64,000 bases of DNA from Pseudogulbenkiania ferrooxidans 2002 (GCF_000174355.1 NZ_ACIS01000001.1:124001-188000), one strand, 5' to 3'; shown: positions 50,909-59,862, counted from the stretch's first letter. The notes: generated by a model not told the origin, from the sequence alone. Program-made: numbers and translations.

Positions 50909-51598
50909 ATGCTTTACGACTACCTGGGATTCGCGTTCGAGCACGGACAGGAACTGCTGGACGGGCTGTGGATCACGCTCAAGCTGCTGGCGCTGTCCTC
51001 GCTGGGGGGCTTTTTGCTGGCGCTGCCGCTGGCGGTGGCCAGGGTGTCGCCGAACCGCACCGTGGCGGCGCTGGCGCGCGGCTACTCGGCGCTGTTTCGC
51101 GGCACCCCGCTGTTGGTGCAGATCTTCATCCTCTACTACGGCTTCAGCCAGTTCGAGGCGGTGCGCAATTCGCCGGCGTGGTTCGTGCTGGCCGACGCCT
51201 TCAACTGCGCGCTGCTGGCGCTGACGCTGAATATCGCCGCCTATATGGCGGAAGACCTGCGCGCCGGTATCATCGGGGTCCCGCACGGCGAGAAGGAGGC
51301 GGCGCTGGCTTACGGCATGGGCCGTTGCGGCAGCTACCTGCACATCATCCTGCCGCGCGCCATCGGCATCGCCGCCCCGGCGCTCGGCAACGAGGTGGTG
51401 TCGCAGCTCAAGGCCAGCGCCCTGGCCAGCGTGATCACAGTGCTGGAGGTGACCGGCGTGGCGCGGCGCTTCTCGGCGCAGAGCTACAGCACCGATCCGC
51501 TGATCGTGGCCGGCCTGCTCTACGTCGCGGTCACGCTGCTGCTCTCGCTGCTGGCGAGGTTGGCCGAACGCAGGATCAATTGCCATCAGCCGCGCTGA
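50909..51598 (+). CDS. Amino acid ABC transporter permease (HisM type)
   Basis: 229 residues, second permease of the pair: FRGTPLLVQIFILYYG and GEKEAALAYGMGRCGSYLHIILPRAIGIAAPALGNE are the family motifs. AGGAG lies before ATG 50909. Near its end AGG TTG GCC GAA (51557-51568) again encodes Arg-Leu-Ala-Glu with uncommon codons. Confidence 0.9.
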   Translation: MLYDYLGFAFEHGQELLDGLWITLKLLALSSLGGFLLALPLAVARVSPNRTVAALARGYSALFRGTPLLVQIFILYYGFSQFEAVRNSPAWFVLADAFNCALLALTLNIAAYMAEDLRAGIIGVPHGEKEAALAYGMGRCGSYLHIILPRAIGIAAPALGNEVVSQLKASALASVITVLEVTGVARRFSAQSYSTDPLIVAGLLYVAVTLLLSLLARLAERRINCHQPR

Positions 51599-51661
51599 GC
51601 TGATGGCACTCGCCGCCGTCCGGCAAGGGGCCGGACGCGGCGCATAACGGAGAAAGAGAAC

Positions 51662-52831
51662 ATGGCATACAGGCCCGAAACCCTGGTGGTGCACGCCGAC
51701 TACGACGTCACCGACGACAAGACCGTGGCACCGTCCATCCATTATTCCGCCACCTTCAAGGCGGCCGACGCCGCCGAGTTCGCGGAAATGTCGGAAATTC
51801 CGCAGCACCCGCGCAACTACACCCGCTACGGCAACCCGGTGCACGAGCGCGTGAAGAAGATCATGGCCGAGCTGGAAGGCACCGAAACCGCGCTGGTGAC
51901 CGCCTCGGGCATGGGTGCGGTGGCGGCCACGCTGCTCACCTTCGTCGAGGCCGGCGACCACGTCATCGGCCAGACCAGCCACTACATGAGCACCACGCGC
52001 CTCATGGACGAGATGCTGCGCCGTTTCAGCGTCGAGGTGACTTTCGTCGAGCAGGGCGACCCGGAGGCGTTCCGTCGCGCCATCCGTGCCAACACCAAGT
52101 TCATCATGCTGGAGACGCCGGCCAACCCGCTGCTGACGCTGACCGATCTCGCCGCGATCACCGCCATCGCGCGCGAGCACGGCGTGCTGACCATCGCCGA
52201 CAACACCTTCGCCACGCCGCTCAACCAGCGCCCGCACGACCTCGGCGTCGACATCGTGCTGCACAGCGCCACCAAGTACCTGGGCGGCCACCACGACCTC
52301 ACCGCCGGGGTGATCTGCTGCAGCCACGAACAGGCCGAGCGCATCTGGAAGACGCACATCACGCTGGGCGCGGTGCTGTCGCCGATGGACGCCTGGCTGC
52401 TGCTGCGCGGGCTGCGCACGCTGCCGATGCGCGTCGAGCGCATCAACGCCAACGCCCAGGCGCTGGCCGAGACGCTGGAAGCCCACCCCAAGATCGAAAC
52501 GGTGCTCTACCCGGGGCTCGCCAGCCACCCGCAGCATGAATTGGCGCGGCGGCAGATGCGCGGGGGCAGCGGCATCGTGGCGTTCTCGGTGAAGGGCGGC
52601 TACGCCGAGGCCGAGCGCTTCGTGTCGCTGCTCGAACTGCCGCTCAACGCCGCCAGCCTGGGCGGGGTCGATTCGCTGGTGATCCACACCGCGGCGATGT
52701 GGGCCGGCACCATGACGCCTGAGCAGATGGCGGCCTCGGGCATTCCGCTCAACGCCCTCCGCTACGCGGTAGGCGTGGAGCACATCGATGACATCAAGGC
52801 CGACGTGCTGCAGGCGCTGGAACGGCTGTAA
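51662..52831 (+). CDS. Cys/Met metabolism PLP-dependent enzyme, candidate gamma-lyase
   Basis: 389 residues of the cystathionine gamma-synthase/lyase family. PLP lysine Lys205 in HSATKYLGGHHD, Asp180 in IADNTFATP, and Tyr108 in QTSHYMSTTRL which stacks on or activates PLP. The methionine gamma-lyase motif YGCT is replaced by YMST, so it is not a standard methionine gamma-lyase. Next to an importer of the basic amino acid type and enzymes for homoserine oxidation, release of homoserine from canavanine or another O-substituted homoserine is a good hypothesis. Cystathionine or O-acylhomoserine substrates remain possible. Confidence 0.82.
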   Translation: MAYRPETLVVHADYDVTDDKTVAPSIHYSATFKAADAAEFAEMSEIPQHPRNYTRYGNPVHERVKKIMAELEGTETALVTASGMGAVAATLLTFVEAGDHVIGQTSHYMSTTRLMDEMLRRFSVEVTFVEQGDPEAFRRAIRANTKFIMLETPANPLLTLTDLAAITAIAREHGVLTIADNTFATPLNQRPHDLGVDIVLHSATKYLGGHHDLTAGVICCSHEQAERIWKTHITLGAVLSPMDAWLLLRGLRTLPMRVERINANAQALAETLEAHPKIETVLYPGLASHPQHELARRQMRGGSGIVAFSVKGGYAEAERFVSLLELPLNAASLGGVDSLVIHTAAMWAGTMTPEQMAASGIPLNALRYAVGVEHIDDIKADVLQALERL

Positions 52832-52875
52832 CGGCGGAACGGGAGGGGGCCGGGGCCGGGCGCCCCGGCCGCCGT
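52831..52875. terminator. Long GC hairpin between convergent genes
   Basis: ACGGCGG pairs with CCGCCGT outside and GCCGGGGC with GCCCCGGC inside (52849-52869), between the PLP enzyme gene and the first Lrp gene. It could terminate both, though without a T run. Confidence 0.55.
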
Positions 52876-52881
52876 GCGGGA

Positions 52882-53337
52882 TCAGGGATGCCGGCGGTCG
52901 ACCACGGACGACAGCACGAAATGCGTCTTGGTGTTTTCCACTCCGGGCAGGCTGGAAATGACCGACCAGATCTCGTTGATGCGCTCGTGCGAGCGCGCCT
53001 CCACCGTCAGCAGCAGGTCGATGTCCCCGCTCAGCACCGCGCAGTAGGTCACCTCGGGGATGGCCGCGATGGCGCGCGTGACGTCGCTGCCGCGCATGCG
53101 GTCCTTGCGGTAGACCTGTATCACCGCCGGCACCAGGGTCTCGCTGCCGTGCGGGCGCTTCTGGCGGATGGTGTAGGCCGCGATTACGCCGTGCGCCTCC
53201 AGGCGGTCGATGCGCTGGCGCGTGGCCTGGCGCGACAGCCCCACTTTCAGCGCCAGCGTCGACACCGGGGTGCGCGCGTCGCGCGACAGTTCGTTGAGGA
53301 TCTTGCGGTCGATGGTGTCGAGGTCGTTATCGTGCAT
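52882..53337 (-). CDS. Lrp/AsnC-family regulator 1
   Basis: 151 residues: helix-turn-helix (LDTIDRKILNELSRDARTPVSTLALKVGLSRQATRQRIDRLEAHGVI) and RAM domain (GDIDLLLTVEARSHERINEIW). It converges on the PLP enzyme gene and probably controls the cluster on sensing the imported amino acid. Confidence 0.88.
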   Translation of the reverse strand: MHDNDLDTIDRKILNELSRDARTPVSTLALKVGLSRQATRQRIDRLEAHGVIAAYTIRQKRPHGSETLVPAVIQVYRKDRMRGSDVTRAIAAIPEVTYCAVLSGDIDLLLTVEARSHERINEIWSVISSLPGVENTKTHFVLSSVVDRRHP

Positions 53338-53409
53338 GGTCTCTCCCTCCGGGCGGGTGGCGCCGGGTCAAGGGCTGGGCAGGAATGAGGGTGCCGGGCG
53401 CGGCGCAGG

Positions 53410-53889
53410 CTAGCCTTCCGTGTCCTCGAGCGGCACGAACAGGCTGGTTTTCAGGGTATTCAGCACCACGTTGGTGGTGATGCGCCGGATCATCGGGTTG
53501 CCCTTCATCACCTCGGCGGTGAGCCGGTCGTAGCTCTCCACGTCCCGCGTGGTGATGATGGCGATCAGGTCCGCCGAGCCGGTCACGTAGTAAATCTGCT
53601 GGATCGCGTCGACGTGGCGCGCCCACTCGCGAAACCGCGCCACCGTGTCGTAGTTGTCGCGCTCGATTTCCAGCGCCGCGATGAAGGTCATCGGGCGGCC
53701 GACCACGGCCTGGTCCAGCACCGCGATCTCCGCCGCGATGATCTTGTCGCTGCGCAGCCGTTTCAGGCGCTTTTGCACGGCCGAGGTCGACAGCCCCAGT
53801 TGCGAGGCGATCGCCTCGGCCTTGAGCGAGCAGTCGCGCTGCACCAGCACCAGAATCTTGCGGTCGAAGGCGTCGAGAATAGCGGGCAT
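53410..53889 (-). CDS. Lrp/AsnC-family regulator 2
   Basis: 159 residues. DNA-binding part AFDRKILVLVQRDCSLKAEAIASQLGLSTSAVQKRLKRL, RAM domain VTGSADLIAIITTRDVESYDRLTAEVM. It differs from regulator 1 throughout, so it is not a recent duplicate. 72 bases upstream of regulator 1 and 22 bases after an unrecognised gene on the same strand; possible three-gene unit. ATG 53887-53889 preferred to TTG 53901. Confidence 0.87.
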   Translation of the reverse strand: MPAILDAFDRKILVLVQRDCSLKAEAIASQLGLSTSAVQKRLKRLRSDKIIAAEIAVLDQAVVGRPMTFIAALEIERDNYDTVARFREWARHVDAIQQIYYVTGSADLIAIITTRDVESYDRLTAEVMKGNPMIRRITTNVVLNTLKTSLFVPLEDTEG

Positions 53890-53911
53890 GGCGAAGTCCA
53901 ATCCAGCGGGG

Positions 53912-54583
53912 TTACAGGTAGAACGGATGCGCGGGGCTCACCCCGGCGCACGCTCTGACCTGATCGAGCGCCGCCATCAGCGCGTCCCGCGCCTCCACCG
54001 CGGAGCCCGCGAAGCGCACCGGGGGTAGCGCCAGAGTATCGATTTCGTGCGGCAGGCGATAGGGCCGCTCGTTGCCGAACTCGCCCTTGGCGATCAGCGC
54101 CGTGCCCCGCATGCCGAGCAGGCTCAGGCACAGATAGCCCGGCGCGCCGGACCGCAGCGCCTGCCACAGCGGGGCGTACACCGTGTCGAGTTGCCGCAGC
54201 AGCGGGATTTCGTACGAGCCCGGCCACCAGACGCGGGGCTCGCTCGACCACAGCCCGCAGGGCAGGGCCGCCACGACTTCCACGGCACCGTCACTCCCCA
54301 CGCCGGCGTAGGCGCCGACCCGGCCCGCGCGGTCGCGCGCCGAGCAAACCAGCGGGGCGGTGGCCTCGTTGCGCCAGTCCTGCAGCGGCACGTTGAGCGG
54401 CCGCAGTGCCGCCAGCCAGGGCCGCGCCGCCGCGAGTTGTTCATGGCTCGGTGCCGGCGCCTCGGCGACCAGCAGGCAGGCCCATTTCGGGCCGGTCGCC
54501 ATCGGGGCCAGCGTGGCCCCGCCGGCCAGCGCGGCCAGGCGTTGCTCGACGCGTCGGGAAAGGACAAACGGCAGTTCGGACAT
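53912..54583 (-). CDS. Unrecognised 223-residue protein upstream of the Lrp genes
   Basis: I do not recognise this protein. It starts at ATG 54581-54583 behind an excellent ribosome site (AAGGAGGAG) and its codon use fits neighbours, so it is likely real. It has no signal peptide or membrane helix. Residues near 100-135 (GAVEVVAALPCGLWSSEPRVWWPGSYEIPLLRQLDTVYAPLWQAL) are rich in aromatic residues, and the end is hydrophilic, closing AHPFYL. It leads the regulator pair at the edge of the amino acid cluster and could act in the same pathway. No function is proposed. Confidence 0.7.
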   Translation of the reverse strand: MSELPFVLSRRVEQRLAALAGGATLAPMATGPKWACLLVAEAPAPSHEQLAAARPWLAALRPLNVPLQDWRNEATAPLVCSARDRAGRVGAYAGVGSDGAVEVVAALPCGLWSSEPRVWWPGSYEIPLLRQLDTVYAPLWQALRSGAPGYLCLSLLGMRGTALIAKGEFGNERPYRLPHEIDTLALPPVRFAGSAVEARDALMAALDQVRACAGVSPAHPFYL

Positions 54584-55025
54584 AGCTCCTCCTTCGTCAT
54601 GCAGCCACGGCTCGGCTCGCGTTCCACCGCGTCCCGGTGCCACGAAGCGGGATGCCGCGATGCCGCTGTTGCGCTCCATTTTGCCGTGGCGATAAGTCTG
54701 CCAGACATCGAATAAGCGACTTAAGTCGACGAAATGCCGCGCAATATCGGTAAATCAGTCCGCTATACCGCGCAAAAGCGCACGGCTAGCTACGGCGCGC
54801 GTTATCGCGCCAAGCGACGGACTCAGGCTGGTGGCGACAGGCGCGTCCCGTCTCGCGCTGCGGCCGCTGCGATGGCTGATCGTCCGGGGCGTAGCGCAGC
54901 GTCGGCGCGGTGACGGCGGGGAGTCGGGGGGCGAGGAGTAGGGGTGGGGCGAAACGAGGCGGAAGCCGCCAGGGGGCTGGCGGCGGCGCCCGGGCTCGGG
55001 ATCGCCGAGACCGGGTGCGGAGCGC
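54584..55025. other. 442-base intergenic region with palindromes
   Basis: No supported gene. The part near the unrecognised gene holds the perfect 12-base palindrome CGACTTAAGTCG (54717-54728), a likely operator. GGCGCG / CGCGCC at 54796-54813 and GCGC-AAAA-GCGC near 54773 are small hairpins. Near the thrB end GCCGCCAG / CTGGCGGC (54965-54984) may terminate thrB. The DNA is G-rich on the plus strand from 54915 on. Confidence 0.5.
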
Positions 55026-55964
55026 TTACAGCCAGAAGTCGCTGCGCACGCGGTGCGCTTCGACCAGGCGCTGGAACACCTTGGGGTCCTTGGTGTAGGT
55101 CAGTTCGCCTTCCTGAGGCTGGTACAGGTCCAGCAGGCGCGAGGTCCAGAAACGCAGCGCGGCGGCGCGCAGCATCACCGGCCAGCCGCGCTGTTCCTCG
55201 GCCTCGAACGGGCGGATCGACTGGTAGCCGGCCAAGAGCGTGCGCGCCAGCTCGCCGTCGATCTCGCCGTCGGGACGGCGTGCCCAGTCGTTGACGGCGA
55301 TTGCCACGTCATACAGCAGCACGTCGTTGCAGGCGTAGTAGAAGTCGATGAAGCCGGCGATGGTGTCGCCGTTCATCAGCACGTTGTCCTTGAACAGGTC
55401 GGCGTGGACCACCCCGGTGGGCAGGTGGTCGAAGCGGTGGCTGTCCTGGAAGTGCACCTCGGCGCGCAGGCTGGCGGCGTCGGCCTCGTTCATGTAGGGG
55501 TAGACCGTGGCCGCAGTCTGGCTCCACCAGCGCGGGCCGCGCGGGTTGTGCATCTTGCGCGGGAAGGTGGCGCCGGCTAGGTGCAGTTGCGCCTGCATCT
55601 CGCCCACGGCGCGGCACTGCGCCGCGTTCGGCGCCTCCACGTCACTGCCGGGCAGGCAGGTCACCAGGCAGGCCGGCTTGCCGGCCAGCAGCGAGGCGAA
55701 GTTGTCGGTGTGGTCGGCGATCGGCGCCGGGCAGGCCACGCCGTGGCGCGCCAGGTGGCTCATCAGTTCGAGGTAGTAGGGCAGCTCGTCGAGCTTCAGC
55801 ACCTCGAAGATGGTCAGCACGTAGCGGCCGTGCGTGGTGGTGACGAAGTAGTTGGTGTTGGTGATGCCGGCGGCGATGCCCTTGAGCTCGACCAGCTCGC
55901 CCAGCGCGTAGCGCTCGAGCCATTGTGCCAGGGTGTCGTTGTCGACGGTGGTGTAAACCGACAT
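55026..55964 (-). CDS. thrB: ThrB homoserine kinase (APH-fold type)
   Basis: 312 residues. It phosphorylates homoserine on the way to threonine. This is the aminoglycoside-phosphotransferase-fold type usual in pseudomonads and betaproteobacteria: GELVELKGIAAGITNTNYFVTT (nucleotide loop), GVVHADLFKDNVLMNGDTIAGFIDFYYA (catalytic Asp region). DUF2782 lies 10 bases upstream, and LOG before that, an operon order common near polA in this group. Confidence 0.93.
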   Translation of the reverse strand: MSVYTTVDNDTLAQWLERYALGELVELKGIAAGITNTNYFVTTTHGRYVLTIFEVLKLDELPYYLELMSHLARHGVACPAPIADHTDNFASLLAGKPACLVTCLPGSDVEAPNAAQCRAVGEMQAQLHLAGATFPRKMHNPRGPRWWSQTAATVYPYMNEADAASLRAEVHFQDSHRFDHLPTGVVHADLFKDNVLMNGDTIAGFIDFYYACNDVLLYDVAIAVNDWARRPDGEIDGELARTLLAGYQSIRPFEAEEQRGWPVMLRAAALRFWTSRLLDLYQPQEGELTYTKDPKVFQRLVEAHRVRSDFWL

Positions 55965-55974
55965 GCCGCCCCCG

Positions 55975-56295
55975 TCAGAATCGGAACAGGACCCAGCGCG
56001 GGATCACCAGGCGCTGGTTCGAGTCGATCTGTCTCATGCTGCCGTTGCCTTCCTCGTCCATCAGGTAGTACGGCACGCCATGGGCGGGGGTGACCTTGAT
56101 CATGTAGAGCTGACCGTTAATGCGGTATTCCTCGATCTTGTCGCTGCCCTTCTGGATGATGCGGACTTCGGGTTCCACGGCGGCGTTGGCGTCCGTCGCC
56201 ACGTTGGGCGGCGGCGGGACCACCGCCTTGGCGGGGGGCGTGTCTGCCAGGGCCGGGACGGCCACGAGCAGGAGGAGGGGGAGCAGGCGGCGCAT
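55975..56295 (-). CDS. DUF2782 small exported protein
   Basis: 106 residues, signal peptide MRRLLPLLLLVAVPALADTP with cleavage after about 18, then a small beta-rich domain (VRIIQKGSDKIEEYRINGQLYMIKVTPAHGVPYYLMD). The start ATG 56293-56295 has AAGGAA at seven bases; ATG 56314-56316 lacks a site. Function unknown. It commonly lies beside polA and thrB in betaproteobacteria. Confidence 0.83.
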   Translation of the reverse strand: MRRLLPLLLLVAVPALADTPPAKAVVPPPPNVATDANAAVEPEVRIIQKGSDKIEEYRINGQLYMIKVTPAHGVPYYLMDEEGNGSMRQIDSNQRLVIPRWVLFRF

Positions 56296-56321
56296 GGCGG
56301 CGTTCCTTGAGTTCATGAAGA

Positions 56322-57050
56322 TTACAGATTGAGCAATTGTTCGCGTTCTTCCGGCAATGCCTCGAAGCCACGCGTCTCGTAGTGCTTGAAGATGGCCTCG
56401 ACGATCTGTTGCGGATCGTCGATCAGCTTCAGGAGGTCGAGGTCGTTGGGGTTGATCAGCTGGTCGCCGACCAGTCGCTCCTTCACCCAGTCGAGCAGGC
56501 CTTTCCAGAACTCGGTGCCGCACAGGATAATCGGAATCTTGCGGCTCTTGCCGGTCTGGATCAGCGTCAGCGCCTCGAACATCTCGTCCAGCGTGCCGAA
56601 GCCGCCCGGCATCACCACGTAGGCGATGGCATGCTTGACGAACATCACCTTGCGCGGGAAGAAGTGGTTGAACTTGATCGACAGGTCCTGGTATTCGTTC
56701 GGCTTCTGCTCGTGCGGCAGCACGATGTTGAGCGCCACCGACGGGCTGCGGCCGTAGAAGGCGCCCTTGCTGGCGGCTTCCATGATGCCCGGGCCGCCGC
56801 CGGAAATGACCGAAAAGCCCGAATCCGACAAACGCCGGGCGATTTCCTCGGCCAGCTTATAATAGGTGTGGTCTCGCGGGGTGCGGGCGCTGCCGAAGAT
56901 GCTGACGGCGGGCTGGATCCCCTGCAATTCTTCCGCCGATTCGACGAATTCGGCCAGAATCTTCATCACGTGCCACGCTTCGCGCGAACGGAAACGCTGC
57001 ATCGCGGCGTGACGGTCGCTCGTCTGCGGCAATTTATCGGACAAGCTCAT
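56322..57050 (-). CDS. LOG family protein (nucleoside 5'-monophosphate phosphoribohydrolase-like)
   Basis: 242 residues of the LOG/YgdH (TIGR00730) family, which cleaves the base from AMP-like or cytokinin nucleotides. Motifs: SIFGSARTPRDHTYY, ISGGGPGIMEAASKGA, PRKVMFVKHAIAYVVMPGGFGTLDEMFEAL; the PGGFGT-x-x-E active-site motif is complete. Its start codon is 15 bases from that of polA on the other strand. Confidence 0.9.
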   Translation of the reverse strand: MSLSDKLPQTSDRHAAMQRFRSREAWHVMKILAEFVESAEELQGIQPAVSIFGSARTPRDHTYYKLAEEIARRLSDSGFSVISGGGPGIMEAASKGAFYGRSPSVALNIVLPHEQKPNEYQDLSIKFNHFFPRKVMFVKHAIAYVVMPGGFGTLDEMFEALTLIQTGKSRKIPIILCGTEFWKGLLDWVKERLVGDQLINPNDLDLLKLIDDPQQIVEAIFKHYETRGFEALPEEREQLLNL

Positions 57051-57065
57051 AATTATTCGCCTTCT

Positions 57066-59837
57066 ATGAAAACGTTATTATTGATCGACGGCTCTTCTTA
57101 TCTGTATCGCGCTTTTCACGCCATGCCCGATTTACGTTCTCCGGAAGGTCAACCGACGGGAGCGATCTACGGCATGGTCAACATGCTGCGTCGCCTGGAG
57201 AAGGAGGTCCGGTTCGATTATAGCGCCTGCGTTTTTGACGCAAAAGGCAAGACCTTCCGCGACGAGCTCTATCCCGACTACAAAGCCAACCGGCCGTCGA
57301 TGCCGGAGGAGCTGGCCAGCCAGATTACGGCGGTGCACGACGTGGTGCAAGCGTCCGGCTGGCCGATCCTGGTGGTGGACGGCGTCGAGGCCGACGACGT
57401 GATCGGCACGCTGGCGCGCCAGGCGGAGGCGGCCGGCATGCAGGTGATCGTCTCCACCGGCGACAAGGACATCGCCCAGCTGGTGTCGCCGGTGGTGACG
57501 CTGGTCAACACCATGACCAACGAGACGCTGGACGAGGGCGGGGTGAAGGAGAAGTTCGGCGTGCCGCCCGGGCTCATCATCGACTACCTGACGCTGATCG
57601 GCGACAAGGTCGACAACGTGCCGGGCGTCGACAAGTGCGGTCCCAAGACCGCGGTCAAATGGCTGGAACAGTACGGCTCGCTCGAGGCGGTGATGGCCAA
57701 CGCCGCGGCCATCTCCGGCAAGGTCGGCGACAACCTGCGCGCCGCGCTCGACTGGCTGCCGAAGGGGCGCGAGCTGATCACCATCAAGTGCGACGTGCCG
57801 CTCGACGCCGAGCTGCCGCAGGGCATGGAAACGCTGCTGCACCGTGAGCGCGACAAGCCGAAGCTGATCGAGCTCTTCACCCGTTTCGGCTTCCGCAGCT
57901 GGCTGCGCGAGGTGAGCGACGCCAACGGCAGCGCCGCGGCCGATGCCGCCGCCCCGGCTTCGGCCAACCCCGGCGTCAACGGCGAGCTGTTCGGCGCCGC
58001 CGAGGACGACGAGGCGCCCGCCGCCGCCGTCGAGCGCCGCTACGAGACCCTCCTCACCGCGGCGCAGCTCGACGCCTGGCTCGCCAAGCTGGAGGCGGCG
58101 CCGGTGGTGTCGCTCGACACCGAAACCACCAGTCTCGACCAGATGGAAGCGCGCCTGGTCGGCATCAGCTTCTCGGTGACGGAGGGCGAGGCCGCCTACC
58201 TGCCGCTGGCGCACCACTACGCCGGCGTGCCCGAGCAACTCGACCTCGCCGCCACGCTGGCCCGGCTCAAGCCCTGGCTGGAGAACCCGGCCAGGAAGAA
58301 GCTCGGCCAGAACCTCAAGTACGACCGCCACGTGCTGGCCAACCACGGTATTGCACTGGCCGGCGTGGCCGACGACACGCTGCTGGCGTCGTACGTGATC
58401 GAGAGCCACCTGACGCACAATATGGACGACCTGGCGCGGCGTCATCTGGGCGAGAGCACGGTGAGCTACGAGGAGATCTGCGGCAAGGGCGCCAAGCAGA
58501 TCGGTTTCGCCGAGGTCGACATCGCGGTGGCGTCCAACTACGCCGCCGAGGACGCCGACATCACGCTGCGCCTCAACCGGGCGCTGGCCGGCAAGCTGGA
58601 AGGCCGCCTGGCCAGCGTGTACCGCGACATCGAGCTGCCGGTAGCCGAGGTGCTGTTCGCGATGGAGCGCAACGGCGTGCTGATCGACCGCCAAAGGTTG
58701 GCCGAACAAAGCCACCAGCTCGGCAGCCAGATGCTGCAACTGGAGCAGGAGGCCTACCAGCAGGCCGGCCAGCCGTTCAACCTCAACTCGCCCAAGCAGC
58801 TGCAGGAAATCCTGTTCGGCAAGCTCGGCATCGACACCAAGGGCGTCAAGAAGACGCCGTCCGGCGGCTTCTCCACCGACGAGTCGGTGCTGGAGCAGCT
58901 GGCGCTCGACCACCCGCTGCCCAAGCTGATCCTGCAATACCGGGGGCTGGCCAAGCTCAAGTCCACCTACACCGACAAGCTGCCGTCGCTGATCCGCCCG
59001 GATACCGGCCGCGTGCACACCAACTACGCGCAGGCGGTGGCGATCACCGGGCGGCTGTCGAGCTCCGATCCCAACCTGCAGAACATCCCGGTGCGCACCG
59101 CCGAGGGCCGGCGCGTGCGCGAAGCCTTCATCGCGCCGCCGGGCCACCGCATCGTCAGCGCCGACTACTCGCAGATCGAGCTCAGGATCATGGCGCACCT
59201 GTCGGACGACGCCAACATGCTGGCGGCCTTCGCCAGCGGCGAGGACATCCACAAGACCACCGCCGCCGAGGTGTTCGGCGTGACGCGCGAGCAGGTGACG
59301 TCGGAGCAGCGCCGCGCCGCCAAGGCGATCAACTTCGGCCTGATCTACGGCATGAGCGCCTTCGGCCTGGCCGCCCAGCTCGATATCGAGCGCAACGCGG
59401 CGCAGCAGTACATCGACCGCTACTTCATGCGCTTCCCCGGCGTGGCCGACTACATGCAGCGCACGCGCGAGATGGCGCGCGAGCAGGGCTACGTCGAGAC
59501 CGTGTTCGGGCGTCGGCTCTACCTGCCGGAGATCCGCGCCAGCAATCCGGGCCGGCGCAGCGGCGCCGAGCGCGCCGCGATCAACGCGCCGATGCAGGGC
59601 ACCGCCGCCGACCTGATCAAGCTGGCGATGATCGCGGTGCAGCGCTGGCTGGTGGCGGAAGGCCTGGGCAGCAAGCTGATCATGCAGGTGCACGACGAAC
59701 TGGTGCTGGAAGTGCCGGAAGCCGAACTGGCGCGGGTCAAGGAGCGGCTGCCGCAGATCATGGCCGGCGTGGCCGAGCTCAAGGTGCCGCTGCTGGCCGA
59801 AGTGGGGGCCGGGGAGAGCTGGGAGGCGGCGCACTGA
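57066..59837 (+). CDS. polA: DNA polymerase I
   Basis: 923 residues with three domains: 5'-3' nuclease (1-290; LLLIDGSSYLYRAFHAMP, VVDGVEADDVIGTLA, STGDKDIAQLV), 3'-5' proofreading exonuclease (about 340-520; SLDTETTSLDQ has the acidic pair, so proofreading is likely active), and family A polymerase (DYSQIELRIMAHLS, RRAAKAINFGLIYGMSAFGLA, QVHDELVLEVP). ATG 57066 lacks an obvious ribosome site. Two copies of the repeated 10-mer lie inside (57959 minus, 58695), both in less conserved parts. Confidence 0.97.
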   Translation: MKTLLLIDGSSYLYRAFHAMPDLRSPEGQPTGAIYGMVNMLRRLEKEVRFDYSACVFDAKGKTFRDELYPDYKANRPSMPEELASQITAVHDVVQASGWPILVVDGVEADDVIGTLARQAEAAGMQVIVSTGDKDIAQLVSPVVTLVNTMTNETLDEGGVKEKFGVPPGLIIDYLTLIGDKVDNVPGVDKCGPKTAVKWLEQYGSLEAVMANAAAISGKVGDNLRAALDWLPKGRELITIKCDVPLDAELPQGMETLLHRERDKPKLIELFTRFGFRSWLREVSDANGSAAADAAAPASANPGVNGELFGAAEDDEAPAAAVERRYETLLTAAQLDAWLAKLEAAPVVSLDTETTSLDQMEARLVGISFSVTEGEAAYLPLAHHYAGVPEQLDLAATLARLKPWLENPARKKLGQNLKYDRHVLANHGIALAGVADDTLLASYVIESHLTHNMDDLARRHLGESTVSYEEICGKGAKQIGFAEVDIAVASNYAAEDADITLRLNRALAGKLEGRLASVYRDIELPVAEVLFAMERNGVLIDRQRLAEQSHQLGSQMLQLEQEAYQQAGQPFNLNSPKQLQEILFGKLGIDTKGVKKTPSGGFSTDESVLEQLALDHPLPKLILQYRGLAKLKSTYTDKLPSLIRPDTGRVHTNYAQAVAITGRLSSSDPNLQNIPVRTAEGRRVREAFIAPPGHRIVSADYSQIELRIMAHLSDDANMLAAFASGEDIHKTTAAEVFGVTREQVTSEQRRAAKAINFGLIYGMSAFGLAAQLDIERNAAQQYIDRYFMRFPGVADYMQRTREMAREQGYVETVFGRRLYLPEIRASNPGRRSGAERAAINAPMQGTAADLIKLAMIAVQRWLVAEGLGSKLIMQVHDELVLEVPEAELARVKERLPQIMAGVAELKVPLLAEVGAGESWEAAH

Positions 59838-59862
59838 GCGCGTCCGCCGCCTGCCGACCGAC

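Noticed and set aside
56337-57065. Extension of polA upstream to 56337
   Set aside because: The extra residues are antisense to the LOG gene; the conserved polymerase I N-terminus starts at 57066.
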